Source of the DNA: Cladorhizidae sp. MBARI D1340-BT2
Lineage: Eukaryota; Porifera; Demospongiae; Poecilosclerida; Cladorhizidae
Assembly (NCBI GenBank): GCA_028752905.1
Contig: JAQNBH010000015.1
Coordinates: forward strand, 37,663,924 to 37,727,923
Direction of reading: 5' to 3'
Length of the DNA stretch: 64,000 nucleotides
Of the stretch, positions 11,174 through 22,468 are shown piece by piece. A program made the translations under genes and the position numbers. The number at the start of each line of letters is the position of its first letter. Within the stretch, counting starts at the first letter, position 1. The notes below the pieces were generated by a model. It saw nothing but the letters and a program-made list of their open reading frames with translations. It was not told the DNA's origin and did not search any database.

Positions 11174-12289
11174 CGTCTCTCAGTTGTAGTCCAGTGGGGG
11201 GATGCCTTGTCTGTTTTGGGGTCAGTTGGGATTGAACTTGTCGTTAGCTTTTTAGTTATTTATGTGTTTATTGTTAAAAATTATTATGGTATTTTTGTAA
11301 TTGATTATTAGAGCTACAATAATTTTTCAAACCATCCTCTTTTATCACCTCATTAAAAAAAAAATTAACTCAAACAACAAAAATTGTTTTTTCAGCTTAT
11401 TTGTGCCGATGTTGGATGTTGACCACAAGCAGTTAGATGATCATTTAACCTTTTAACCTTTAAAAACACGCACTGCACTGCTTTTAGATAGAACAGTGAT
11501 TAATGAACACCTAACTGTGATCTCTAAAGAGCTTCATTGCTGGTTTTTAAACTGGTATATATAATGTGTACAAAACAAAAATGTCGCATTAAAATATATA
11601 TTGGGAAGTGTAGTAGTACTCCTTGTGCATTGGCTTAACCCTTATTTAAAAATTAAAAAAAACCAAAAACTCACTTTGGTAGCTTCCTAGTATATAGCCT
11701 CAACAGTGATTTCAGCTGATTTTAGCCATAAAAACACAAGCAAACCATTCGAAAAATACTGGCACTCCAAAAACCAGTAGCATGGTTTCTGGGTCTTGTA
11801 TCTGTCTATATATGATCTATGTATATACTGCCCTCCACACATGTATATATGTACATATAATCATAACTTTACTGCCAGAAGACCCCAAATTGTCCAATGC
11901 AAAATAATCTATTCCTTGCACTAATAAAAACACCTTAGATAGATCGTCAATATCTTAAGCTTGTTTGTAAGTGCATGAGTCTGCAAGCAGCTGCATGCTT
12001 TTAAGTAAGGTTAGTTTACTCCTGTGACAATAGATAGCACAGGCTTTCAAGATAAACAGGTAACTATCTATGATCCATGTATCATTGTTGCATATATAGG
12101 CAGGTGTGAATACATTAATAATAAACATGGTACACAATAACATCTATGATTTATTAGTTTTGGTGTTATGCTGAGTAACATCTTGTAGGTGGTTGCTTGA
12201 CCATACAAAAATAATGTTTTATTTAACAATCCTACAAACGCTCAACACTCTTAGTTGATAATAAAATTACAATGACCTAATTCCTGATG
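11174..12289. other. No gene recognised
   Basis: AT-rich unique sequence with no supportable exon or repeat array. Confidence 0.5.
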
Positions 12290-12358
12290 AAGGCTGGAGC
12301 ATCTATATAGTCATAACGTCAAGAGAGTAAATTTCAAGTTGATTATCGAGAAGGTTCT
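12290..12358. repeat. Partial MITE-like element (right half)
   Basis: Begins GATGAAGGCTGGAGC and ends AAGTTGATTATCGAGAAGG, the complement of the CTTTCTCGATAATCAACTT terminus seen in other copies. Only this half is present. Confidence 0.5.
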
Positions 12359-12639
12359 TGGAAAATTGACTGGTCAGAAACAAGAATTTACCCACTTACA
12401 AACTTTGCAGTACCCTTAACTTAAATATTTGGTGTTCATCCTATAGATAGTTGTAATGGGTCTGCCATGTTCTTGTTTTGTCGTGATTTTAATTCTCGTT
12501 ATGGGGAATGTGCTTGCTGAGACACTGCCCTCTTTCATTGTTGTCATGGCCAGGCTAATAATGGTAATTCCATAAAATTCATTTTCCAACCGAGTGCTTG
12601 ACCACATCCTTGTGCCTGAAAACACTCATTGCATAGAGT

Positions 12640-12900
12640 ATGGCTTCCTCTAGCCACTGGTACGAATTTCAACTCTCTAGCACTTGGCCATCTGGAGATA
12701 TTTATGTGACAAAATCAGGCATTCAGGTTTTGAGGTTCCCTCCACTTGTAACTCCAGTAACTTGGCTATAGTTATACCAATGAAACATATTTTAGTATTA
12801 AAACAGAGCACACAGAGAGACCTATCTTTTAAGCTATATATCAAGTCCATACCATGAAGTTTACTGAATCTATGGAGCTATAAAGTGGTAACCAAAAGTT
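12640..12900. repeat. Dispersed repeat shared with 33943-34215
   Basis: Both copies share CTCTAGCCACTGGTAC, a TTTTGAGGT-type segment, CATATTTTAGTATTAAAA and AGAGAGACCTATCTTTT in the same order and orientation. No coding potential is seen. Confidence 0.75.
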
Positions 12901-12940
12901 TTTTAACCATTTTCTACTGAAATGGAACTGTCCCCCCCTT

Positions 12941-13111
12941 GATGAGAATTTTGTGATCAAAGGTAGAGAGTTCCTGGGCAGCATGTATGACAGGAAGGCA
13001 TGGATCGACGAGCTGGTACAAAGCTCCCCTACTCATATTGTGATCAGTTGTGGGTTAAAAAGGTGGAACTGGCCATCCAAACATGACTTGACAGCCATCT
13101 CTAGCTCCTAG
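12941..13111 (+). other. Coding-like fragment, unrecognised
   Basis: A 56-codon frame ending in TAG at 13109-13111. The translation (NFVIKGREFLGSMYDRKAW, then IDELVQSSPTHIVISCG) has the composition of real protein, with a faint GDSL/SGNH-like ending. An upstream in-frame stop at ~12917 and the lack of clear splice sites make it a remnant at best. Confidence 0.25.
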
Positions 13112-13559
13112 ATCAAATTTTCCAATATAAACTGGTGTGCAACAAGAGCTAACTGCACTCTTAGACAAGCCTAGTTGGGGTTAATAATATATTGATGCAT
13201 ACTAGAGTGACAAGTTGAAAAGTAACTCAAGTAACCATGACCTGGCACACTAAGGAACAATGGAATGTATTGTCACGGCCATTTTGGTGATCACTGACAA
13301 TCTTTGGAAGGCAATATACAATTGCTTGGTAGTTATGACAGTTGCTAAAATAAGCAATAAATGTATAGGAAATGTCTTTTTAGTATTCCTGACCGTAGTC
13401 ATACAATCGGAGATGGAAATCAATGATGCGCGCGGTGCAATCAATATATAAGACAGCGATTCAAGAAAATTGTACTTCGAGTGGCAAAAATGCCCTAGAC
13501 TACTAAAAGGAAGATGAAATCCCAGCTGCCAAGCTAGTAGCAGCAAAACAGACTGCTAA

Positions 13560-14140
13560 GCAATGTGCTTATCCATCCATTGTTCTTCATGAGGCCAATG
13601 AAATGGAACCAACTGCCGAGTCTTCTAGTTCTCCGCTCCTCATTCTCGCTGCTATTACAGAGCCTACTGTTATGGTAACTGGTCAGCACTTGTTCCAGTT
13701 GACTTGGAGTCTGAGGATGATCCTACAGAGCCTACTGCTGTGATAGTGGAAAGTATCCTCAAACAACTGATGCTCCAATGCTGGATCCTGCTAGCCGACT
13801 CTGTCCGAGGATGATGCTCCACAGCCTGCTGGATGATTAGTGGAACGTGATGAGCTTGTGGAGGTACTCGAGCTAAAGCACAAACGTCTGGAGGTGATGA
13901 TGATTAACATCCATGTGCTTGGGTAGTGGCACTTCTGTGACAGTAAAGGTACCCTACAACGCAACTGATGCTCTAGTTCTACAACACAACTGATATTCCA
14001 TTGTTGGATCCTTCTGCTGACTCTGTCCGAGGATGATGCTCCAGAACTACGTGCGGGTGGGTACCGGCAGTGGAAGTGGCTGGAATGGGAAGCTGATAGA
14101 CAAATCCGGCCTAACTGTTTCATGGCGACTCTCCCATTGG
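13560..14140 (+). other. Degenerate internally repeated segment
   Basis: Contains two diverged copies of one passage, around 13755-13818 and 13965-14045, both ending GACTCTGTCCGAGGATGATG. An acidic reading (DLESEDDPTEPTAV) occurs near 13700. Many stops interrupt it. It may be the N-terminal part of the transposon whose remnant follows at 14405, but that is a guess. Confidence 0.3.
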
Positions 14141-14404
14141 ACTATCACACGATGCTGGCAGTCATTTTAGTGCAGAGTTTGTGCCAAGGGGCAGAGGATG
14201 TGTGTCATGGATCCTGCCCAAGGGTCTTTCTTTCTTTCTTGAATATTGTTGAGTGAGATGGCTACTGGATGGGTGAACATTCAGGCTCAGGTAAAGATGG
14301 CAAGTGACGACACTGCCACCTCTAAGCGCCCACGCAGCTCGCATAGTGTTGTATTTGTGATATATAGAGATCAGAGCAGTTGTCAAAAAATTTGATGACA
14401 AACT

Positions 14405-14740
14405 TTGCTAGGCCTTAGCATCTTGGTCGATGATGGACATCCATGCAATGTTTGTGAGGATACCACTTGTGCAGGTCAACCACAGTCCATGGATGGTTCT
14501 GCAAAGGGTTTGAGGGCAATCCTTGCTGAGAGAGGGATTGATATAACTTCACTCAAAGCACATGATATGAGGACAATTCACCAAGACTTCAATGCAGAGA
14601 AGACCCAGGTGGAACTCACTATATAACAGTTTTATGCAATGTTTTCTTCCCAAACTCCACTGTGGCCGATTGAGTGTGTCTGGGAGCAAAAAGGTATGCG
14701 TGCAAAAGCTTGTTGTTGAAATTTCCTACTAACATAAGCA
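14405..14740 (+). pseudogene. Decayed DDE transposase remnant
   Basis: The first 74 codons read KGLRAILAERGIDITSLKAH, then DMRTIHQDFNAEKTQVE, and stop at 14624-14626. Continuing in other frames, FLPKLHCG is followed by IECVWEQ and KRYA. This order resembles the C-terminal part of eukaryotic DDE-superfamily endonucleases, which carry ERG...PDF...EK...FLPKFHCELNPIE-x-x-W...KRY. Here the ELNP portion is deleted and the frame shifts at least twice. The catalytic residues are not all present, so it is dead. Confidence 0.45.
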
Positions 14741-15279
14741 TACATTTTGGCCATCGATGCTGGCAGGCACTATTATAGTTTGTTGATTCCAATCAATAGC
14801 TTGCAGCAAAAGTATTCTGAGGGGAACTGTATCATGTGACTATAGTTCGGCATTTTGGGAATGGATCGGTTTTGAGGTGTTATAATAAATTAAATGTATA
14901 TACCACCAAGACAAGGTGGCAGTTGCAGGTCATTCTCTGAAGATAATCCAGTGGCCTCCATGGGTTTGTTAAGGAAGATCGAGCTATATAGTTAATTAAA
15001 TCTTGTGAGAGCAATTTTTGCTACTCCACATGAACAACTAGGAGCTGGCGTTGTGTTGTTAGCCGAGACAATTGTTCAGTCAGTTTGAAAGAGAGGGGTT
15101 TGCTGTTTTATTAAGGACCTGGATCATATGGGTGTCTTGTAGATACCAAAACTTCTAAATGCACACAATTAATAGTACCAAAAGATGACCCCGTCTCTGT
15201 GCTTTAAAATATTGGAGTTGGATATATATATACACATAATTATATATTATACGTATTTGGCCAGTGCCAAGTGAAAGTG

Positions 15280-15303
15280 GAGCTATGAGGGGGGGGGGGG
15301 GGG
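15280..15303. repeat. Poly-G tract
   Basis: GAGG followed by about 15 G near 15288-15302, downstream of the kinase 3' end. Length is uncertain. Confidence 0.8.
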
Positions 15304-15498
15304 TGTGTGAATATATGTGGAATAAAAACTTCGAACATCTTGTGAGTGCACACTTCTAGTGAGGTATACATATATTGGTGATGGTGGTAGGTGGTGGGGG
15401 AACTATGTCTGTCCCGAAGTGCCACATTGATTGATGATCAAGTGACCACACAGCTAAGGACCTTTCTTCTTCACAGACACACACACAAGTATACAGTA

Positions 15499-15654
15499 TT
15501 ATTCAGAGAGTTGTTTGTGAATGGCAGCGATCCATACAGCAACAGCATGTGCCCCAGGGTCAGGCTGAGAGAGCTGACTTGAGTGTACGTAACTGGCCCG
15601 ACCAGCACCAGCCTCCCTCATCTCACCAGTGCACACAACTCCTTCCTCAGCTGC
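15499..15654 (-). CDS. TKFC: Dihydroxyacetone kinase / triokinase, last exon (DhaL domain end)
   Basis: The terminal exon on the minus strand has a CACAG acceptor before 15654, 52 codons and TAA at 15501-15499. The translation AAEEGVVCTGEMREAGAGRA, then SYVHSSQLSQPDPGAHAVAV, carries the DhaL hallmarks: the AG-x-GRASY-x motif and QPDPGA near the C terminus. Family knowledge: DAK/TKFC phosphorylates dihydroxyacetone and glyceraldehyde with ATP, the DhaL domain holding the nucleotide; animal TKFC also makes cyclic FMN. The frame is intact and joins the next upstream exon in phase 0. The intron separating them is about 4.2 kb and mostly tandem repeats. Confidence 0.88.
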   Translation of the reverse strand, partial: AAEEGVVCTGEMREAGAGRASYVHSSQLSQPDPGAHAVAVWIAAIHKQLSE

Positions 15655-15941
15655 CTGTGCATACATACATGGAGATAAAGAGGGTCATACTCATTCATTT
15701 CTATCTGTCCTCTGCTTACCGTATACCACAAACAGTTTGATGTGAAAAAAATTGAGGTTTGAGGATAAGTATGCTAGCCTTGTTTTATTTAATATTATAT
15801 TATTATATATCCAACAAAGAAAGTTACTGGATGCCTAGGTTGTAGAACTATATAGGCATTTATCGAGTCAATGAAGAAAAGTGTCACACTGTATACCTAA
15901 TAGGCACCGTGGTTACTATTTACTGTCACCATCTACCTGCA

Positions 15942-16392
15942 ATTACTATTGGAGGGGAGGCTACTACTGGAGGGGAGGTTACTACTGGAGGGGAAGTTAC
16001 TATTGGAGGGGAGGTTACTACTGGAGGGGAGGTTACTATTGGAGGGGAGTTTACTATTGGAGGGGAAGTTACTATTGGAGGGAAGTTACTATTGGAGGGG
16101 AGGTGACTATTGGAGGGCGGTTACTATTGGAGGGAAGTTACTATTGGAGGGAAGTTACTATTGGAGGGGAGGTGACTATTGGAGGTGAAGTTACTATTGG
16201 AGGTAGGTTACTATTGGAGGGGAGGTGACTATTGGAGGGAGTTTACTATTGGAGGGGAAGTTACTATTGGAGGGAGGTTACTATTGGAGGGGAGGTGACT
16301 ATTGGAGGGAGTTTACTATTGGAGGGAGGTTACTATTGGAGGGATGTTACTATTGGAGGGAAGTTACTATTGGGGAGATGACTATTGGAGGA
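15942..16392. repeat. G-rich 18-19-bp minisatellite, about 25 copies
   Basis: The unit is GTTACTATTGGAGGGGAG with frequent one-base G losses. It lies within the last intron of the kinase gene. The + strand has closely spaced GG/GGGG runs. Long open frames across it (about 115 codons) arise from the repeat itself and are not genes. Confidence 0.95.
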
Positions 16393-16770
16393 AATATGGT
16401 CCTCTGTGCCTATGGATCTAGAAACCTCCTAATGTTTGTGTATTAAATAGCTACATTACTTGTGGTGGGTGGGACTGTCAGTAGTGTGTTAGTGACACTA
16501 GGAAGGTAATCCATGTCATTGCCTGAACTCGCAATGCTCATCTCTTTAGATAATAAACGATAACCTTTAGAGTGGGGCCATGGAGAATCTTGGATATCTA
16601 TGGATGCCCAAACCATCATAGCCACAGGCCTAGTCCTCTAGCCAGTCAGCATTAGGTAGGAAGAATTGGAGATTATGCTGGAATTGTCCATCACTTTACT
16701 TGACGCAGGTTAAAGCTGGTTGTTAAGCTGGCACTTATAGGATCAGTCAATGAGACAACAGATGCATAGT
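16393..16770. other. Intron spacer, no feature
   Basis: Unique sequence between two arrays inside the last intron of the kinase gene. No exon was found. Confidence 0.5.
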
Positions 16771-19255
16771 ACTGAGCTGGTGCCTAACAGCGAGCATGCT
16801 CATAATAATTGTGTGGGTGTATATAGCAACCTTGGTTGTCATTAATACTGAGCTGGTGCCTAACAGCGAGCATGCTGATAATAATTGTGTGGGTGTATAT
16901 AGCAACCTTGGTTGTCATTAATACTGAGCTGGTGCCTAACAGCGAGCATGCTCATAATAATTGTGTGGGTGTATATAGCAACCTTGGTTGTCATTAATAC
17001 TGAGCTGGTGCCTAACAGCGAGCATGCTCATAATAATTGTGTGGGTGTATATAGCAACCTTGGTTGTCATTAATACTGAGCTGGTGCCTAACAGCGAGCA
17101 TGCTCATAATAATTGTGTGGGTGTATATAGCAACCTTGGTTGTCATTAATACTGAGCTGGTGCCTAACAGCGAGTATGCTCATAATAATTGTGTGGGTGT
17201 ATATAGCAACCTTGGTTGTCATTAATACTGAGCTGGTGCCTAACAGCGAGCATGCTCATAATAATTGTGTGGGTGTATATAGCAACCTTGGTTGTCATTA
17301 ATACTGAGCTGGTGCCTAACAGCGAGCATGCTCATAATAATTGTGTGGGTGTATATAGCAACCTTGGTTGTCATTAATACTGAGCTGATGCCTAACAGCG
17401 AGCATGCTCATAATAATTGTGTGGGTATATATAGCAACCTTGGTTGTCATTAATACTGAGCTGGTGCCTAACAGCGAGCATGCTCATAATAATTGTGTGG
17501 GTGTATATAGCAACCTTGGTTGTCATTAATACTGAGCTGGTGCCTAACAGCGAGCATGCTCATAATAATTGTGTGGGTGTATATAGCAACCTTGGTTGTC
17601 ATTAATACTGAGCTGGTGCCTAACAGCGAGCATGCTCATAATAATTGTGTGGGTGTATATAGCAACCTTGGTCGTCATTAATACTGAGCTGGTGCCTAAC
17701 AGCGAGCATGCTCATAATAATTGTGTGGGTGTATATAGCAACCTTGGTCGTCATTAATATTGAGCTGGTGCCTAACAGCGAGCATGCTCATAATAATTGT
17801 GTGGGTGTATATAGCAACCTTGGTTGTCATTAATACTGAGCTGGTGCCTAACAGCGAGCATGCTCATAATAATTGTGTGGGTGTATATAGCAACCTTGGT
17901 TGTCATTAATACTGAGCTGGTGCCTAACAGCGAGCATGCTCATAATAATTGTGTGGGTGTATATAGCAACCTTGGTTGTCATTAATACTGAGCTGGTGCC
18001 TAACAGCGAGCATGCTCATAATAATTGTGTGGGTGTATATAGCAACCTTGGTTGTCATTAATACTGAGCTGGTGCCTAACAGCGAGCATGCTCATAATAA
18101 TTGTGTGGGTGTATAACCTTGGTTGTCATTAATACTGAGCTGGTGCCTAACAGCGAGCATGCTCATAATAATTGTGTGGGTGTATATAGCAACCTTGGTT
18201 GTCATTAATACTGAGCTGGTGCCTAACAGCGAGCATGCTCATAATAATTGTGTGGGTGTATATAGCAACCTTGGTTGTCATTAATACTGAGCTGGTGCCT
18301 AACAGCGAGCATGCTCATAATAATTGTGTGGGTGTATATAGCAACCTTGGTCGTCATTAATACTGAGCTGGTGCCTAACAGTGAGCATGCTCATAATAAT
18401 TGTGTGGGTGTATATAGCAACCTTGGTTGTCATTAATACTGAGCTGGTGCCTAACAGCGAGCATGCTCATAATAATTGTGTGGGTGTATATAGCAACCTT
18501 GGTTGGTTGTCATTAATACTGAGCTGGTGCCTAACAGCGAGCATGCTCATAATAATTGTGTGGGTGTATATAGCAACCTTGGTTGTCATTAATACTGAGC
18601 TGGTGCCTAACAGCGAGCATGCTCATAATAATTGTGTGTGTGTATATAGCAACCTTGGTTGTCATTAATACTGAGCTGGTGCCTAACAGCGAGCATGCTC
18701 ATAATAATTGTGTGGGTGTATATAGCAACCTTGGTTGTCATTAATACTGAGCTGGTGCCTAACAGCGAGCATGCTCATAATAATTGTGTGGGTGTATATA
18801 GCAACCTTGGTTGTCATTAATACTGAGCTGGTGCCTAACAGCGAGCATGCTCATAATAATTGTGTGGGTGTATATAGCAACCTTGGTCGTCATTAATACT
18901 GAGCTGGTGCCTAACAGTGAGCATGCTCATAATAATTGTGTGGGTGTATATAGCAACCTTGGTTGTCATTAATACTGAGCTGGTGCCTAACAGCGAGCAT
19001 GCTCATAATAATTGTGTGGGTGTATATAGCAACCTTGGTTGGTTGTCATTAATACTGAGCTGGTGCCTAACAGCGAGCATGCTCATAATAATTGTGTGGG
19101 TGTATATAGCAACCTTGGTTGTCATTAATACTGAGCTGGTGCCTAACAGCGAGCATGCTCATAATAATTGTGTGGGTGTATATAGCAACCTTGGTTGTCA
19201 TTAATACTGAGCTGGTGCCTAACAGCGAGCATGCTCATAATAATTGTGTTGGTGT
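16771..19255. repeat. 76-bp tandem array, about 33 copies
   Basis: A highly homogeneous 76-bp unit, e.g. starting ACTGAGCTGGTGCCTAACAG, then CGAGCATGCTCATAATAATT. Nearly every unit carries the perfect palindrome GAGCATGCTC. Sporadic point variants (GTCGTC, GTGAGCATG) and a TGGT insertion mark units. The array lies in the last intron of the kinase gene and makes up more than half of it. Open frames of 95 codons inside are repeat artefacts. Confidence 0.97.
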
Positions 19256-19545
19256 GGCAAACTAGGTCATCATTTATCCGCGCACCTTTTCTGCTGCTAT
19301 ATACGTGTGAGAATCGAGAAACGAACAAGTCAGTCCATGTTTCGCCCATTTTCATGAGCCTCTCCCCAGGTGGAGCTCCTTTTCTGAAAGGGAGAATCAT
19401 ATGCTACACTGCTCCTGCCATTTCCAGGTACCTTCTTGTTACACCATTAGGTAAGATTTGCTGCTGGGCCAGTTTTGTTGCTGGGCCAGTTTGTCGAAAC
19501 TAGAGACCTCGTGATCTATATACTACACACGAAGACACTTGTCAC

Positions 19546-19703
19546 TTCTGCCTTGTGCATCGCTTCTGCCCTGTACCCTCGCTTCTGCCCTGTGCCTCGC
19601 TTCTGCCCTGTGCCTCGCTTCTGCCCTGTGCCCTCACTTCTGCCCTGTGCCTTCGCTTCGGCCCTGTGCCCTCACTTCTGCCCTAGATCCTCTATTCTGC
19701 CCT
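19546..19703. repeat. 18-bp minisatellite, about 8-9 copies
   Basis: Units of the form CTTCTGCCCTGTGCCTCG with variants, in the same kinase intron, 3' on the + strand to the 76-bp array. Confidence 0.9.
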
Positions 19704-19879
19704 GGGTAAGTGGACTTCTTGATGGTTAAGTAGACGCTTAACAAAAAAAGGTGTGTAATTATAGATACCGGCTTAACCAGCTTTTACAGTAGCTAGCTGT
19801 AATATAAATAATAACACAACAAAAACCTTTAATTAAAACCATCTGAATCTTATGGCATCCTGTAGTGTAGTGCACTTAC

Positions 19880-19969
19880 CAAGACCGCCATTCTCAACAC
19901 TTCTAGGCCATTGCAATCCGAAATTAGTTTGCTGACAAGTACATCAACTGCAGGAGATAGAGCGTCCAG
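19880..19969 (-). CDS. TKFC: Dihydroxyacetone kinase / triokinase, DhaL exon
   Basis: Thirty codons between a CTGTAG acceptor and a GTAAGT donor, phase 0 at both ends. It begins LDALSPAVDVLVSKL and ends EVLRMAVL. LDAL continues the DhaL motif GDRTM-LDAL created at the junction with the 34-base exon at 21790-21823; the Asp of GDRTM helps bind Mg-nucleotide in the family. The frame is intact. The intron upstream (to 21790) is nearly all a 47-bp tandem array. Confidence 0.88.
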
Positions 19970-19985
19970 CTACAGATGTAAGTAG

Positions 19986-21776
19986 CCATAATATGTATGC
20001 ACACTGGTAGTGCCACATGTATTAGTGTGCAGGCTATAATGACATGCATACTGGTAGTGCCACATGTACTAGTGTGCAGGCTATAATGACATGCACACTG
20101 GTAGTGCCACATGTATTAGTGTGCAGGCTATAATGACATGCATACTGGTAGTGCCACATGTATTAGTGTGCAGGCTATAATGACATGCATACTGGTAGTG
20201 CCACATGTATTAGTGTGCAGGCTATAATGACATGCACACTGGTAGTGCCACATGTATTAGTGTGCAGGCTATAATGACATGCATACTGGTAATGCCACAT
20301 GTATTAGTGTGCAGGCTATAATGACATGCACACTGGTAGTGCCACATGTATTAGTGTGCAGGCTATAATGACATGCATACTGTTAGCGCCACATGTATTA
20401 GTGTGCAGGCTATAATGATATGCATACTGGTAGTGCCACATGTATTAGTGTGGATGCTATAATGACATGCACACTGGTAGTGTCACATGTATTAGTGTGC
20501 AGGCTATAATGACATGCATACTGGTAGTGCCACATGTATTAGTGTGCAGGCTATAATGATATGCATACTGGTAGTGTCACATGTATTAGTGTGGAGGCTA
20601 AAATGACATGCACACTGGTAGTGTCACATGTATTAGTGTGGAGGCTATAATGACATGCATACTTGTAGTACCACATGTATTAGTGTGCAGGGTATAATGA
20701 TATGCACACTGGCAGTGCCACATGTATTAGTGTGCAGGCTATAATGACATGCATACTGGTAGTGCCACATGTATTAGTGTGCAGGCTATAATGACATGCA
20801 TACTGGTAGTGCCACATGTATTAGTGTGCAGGCTATAATGACATGCATACTGGTAGTGCCACATGTATTAGTGTGCAGGCTATAATGACATGCATACTGG
20901 TAGTGCCACATGTATTAGTGTGCAGGCTATAAATGACATGCACACTGGTAGTGCCACATGTATTAGTGTGTAAAGGCTATAATGACATGCACACTGGTAG
21001 TGTTACATGAATTAGTGTGGAGGCTATAATGACATGCATACTGGTAGTGCCACATGTATTAGTGTGCACCCTATAATGACATGCATACTGGTAGTGCCAC
21101 ATGTATTAGTATACACCCTATAATGACATGCATACTGGTAGTGCCACATGTATTAGTGTGCAGGCTATAATGACATGCATACTGGTAGTGCCACATGTAT
21201 TAGTGTGCAGGGTATAATGACATGCATACTGGTAGTGCCACATGTATTAGTGTGGAGGCTATAATGACATGCATACTGGTAGTGCCACATGTATTAGTGT
21301 GCAGGCTATAATGATATGCATACTGGTAGTGCCACATGTATTAGTGTGCAGGCTATAATGACATGCACACTGGTAGTGCCACATGTATTAGTGTGCAGGC
21401 TATAATGACATGCATACTGGTAGTGCCACATGTATTAGTGTGCAGGCTATAATGATATGCAAACTGGTAGTGCCACATGTATTAGTGTATGGCTATAATG
21501 ACATGCACACTGGTAGTGCCACATGTATTAGTGTGCAGGCTATAATGACATGCATACTGGTAGTGCCACATGTATTAGTGTGCAGGCTATAATGATATGC
21601 ACACTGGTAGTGCCACATGTATTAGTGTATGGCTATAATGACATGCAGACTGGTAGTAACACATGTATTAGTGTGCAGGCTATAATGACATGCATACTGG
21701 TAGTGCCACATGTATTAGTGTGCAGGCTATAATGACATGCATACTGGTAGTGCCAGATGTATTAAGTGTGGAGGTA
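19986..21776. repeat. 47-bp tandem array, about 38 copies
   Basis: The unit contains TATAATGACATGCATACTGG, TAGTGCCACATGTATTAGTG and TGCAGGC. Variants alternate CATAC/CACAC and CAGGC/GGAGGC. It fills almost the whole intron between the 30-codon exon and the 34-base exon of the kinase gene: about 17 bases of unique sequence remain on one side and 14 on the other. Confidence 0.97.
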
Positions 21777-21789
21777 TAATAATACCTAC

Positions 21790-21823
21790 CATAGTTCTGT
21801 CTCCCACTTTTGCTACGCCATAT
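21790..21823 (-). CDS. TKFC: Dihydroxyacetone kinase / triokinase, 34-base microexon
   Basis: A very short exon between a CTTACAG acceptor and a GTAGGT donor. With the AG left by the previous exon it reads R-YGVAKVGDRTM, exactly bridging EGMDAIM and LDALSPAVD. This restores the DhaL motif Y-G-x-A-x-x-GDRTM-LDAL. Splice phases (2 in, 0 out) fit both neighbours, which strongly supports the model. It would be missed by length-based gene finding. Confidence 0.85.
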
Positions 21824-21874
21824 CTGTAAGTGGAATTATGGTTGTTAATTTGCATAAATGGCAGCTAGCTGTAC

Positions 21875-21978
21875 CTCATGATAGCATCCATGCCTTCTTG
21901 CATTGCCAAGGCCCAGCACAGGGGCTGGGAAGGGTTCTCCAACACTCTTGCCCCAGCACAGAGGAACAGGTTGTAGAT
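21875..21978 (-). CDS. TKFC: Dihydroxyacetone kinase / triokinase, DhaL exon
   Basis: It starts after an AATAG acceptor with IYNLFLCAGARVLENPSQP and ends MQEGMDAIM plus AG, phase 2, before a GTAC donor. It corresponds to the DhaL helix after the GGSSGA nucleotide-binding turn (family pattern LY-x-LFLTAAA...G-x-DAIMRYG). No stop or frameshift. The intron to the microexon is only 51 bases, while the neighbouring introns are huge. Confidence 0.85.
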
Positions 21979-22468
21979 CTATTGTAGACGTCAGGATTAA
22001 TAGAAGTAATAAATATTAACACACATTCATACTTCAGTACATTTTCTTAATAAGCTCGTACTTCACTATCTAATAAATCAACCCAAAATCATTTTCATTG
22101 GACGCATGCAGCCCGTGCTGGGCAAGGAAGTGGACTGCACTATATTGTCACGGCCTGCTAGAAGCTCGCCAAGAAATAACAATTGTAGCTAGCAATGGGT
22201 GTGGTCAAGCTACTACATTTCTCCGGTGAATATAATGCTATTATGTACGGACAGAACCGGTGTTTTTAATGAGAGTGAGTCCAGCACTTCTCACTGAGAT
22301 ACCAATAGACACCTAGCACATTTCATAACTACTGCAAGAGCAATGCTTCAAAGATGGATGGGCATTAAACAGAGTTCACTGCATAACTATCAGCACATGG
22401 CCCCAATGCAGAGCACAGCAACTAGCATGCTAGCTACAGTTGCCAACGATAGCTTATGGTTGACTGAC

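Noticed and set aside
12941..13111. SGNH/GDSL hydrolase exon
   Set aside because: Only a faint HIVISCG resemblance; the Ser and catalytic blocks are absent.
15881..16446. Trp/Tyr/Gly-rich open frames of up to 115 codons
   Set aside because: Products of the 18-bp G-rich tandem array inside the kinase intron.
18381..19204. Two identical 95-codon frames
   Set aside because: Generated by the 76-bp array; identity reflects higher-order repeat structure, not duplicated genes.
16771..19255. Regular repeats resembling a CRISPR array
   Set aside because: Units are directly adjacent 76-mers without unique spacers, and the surrounding genes are spliced eukaryotic genes.
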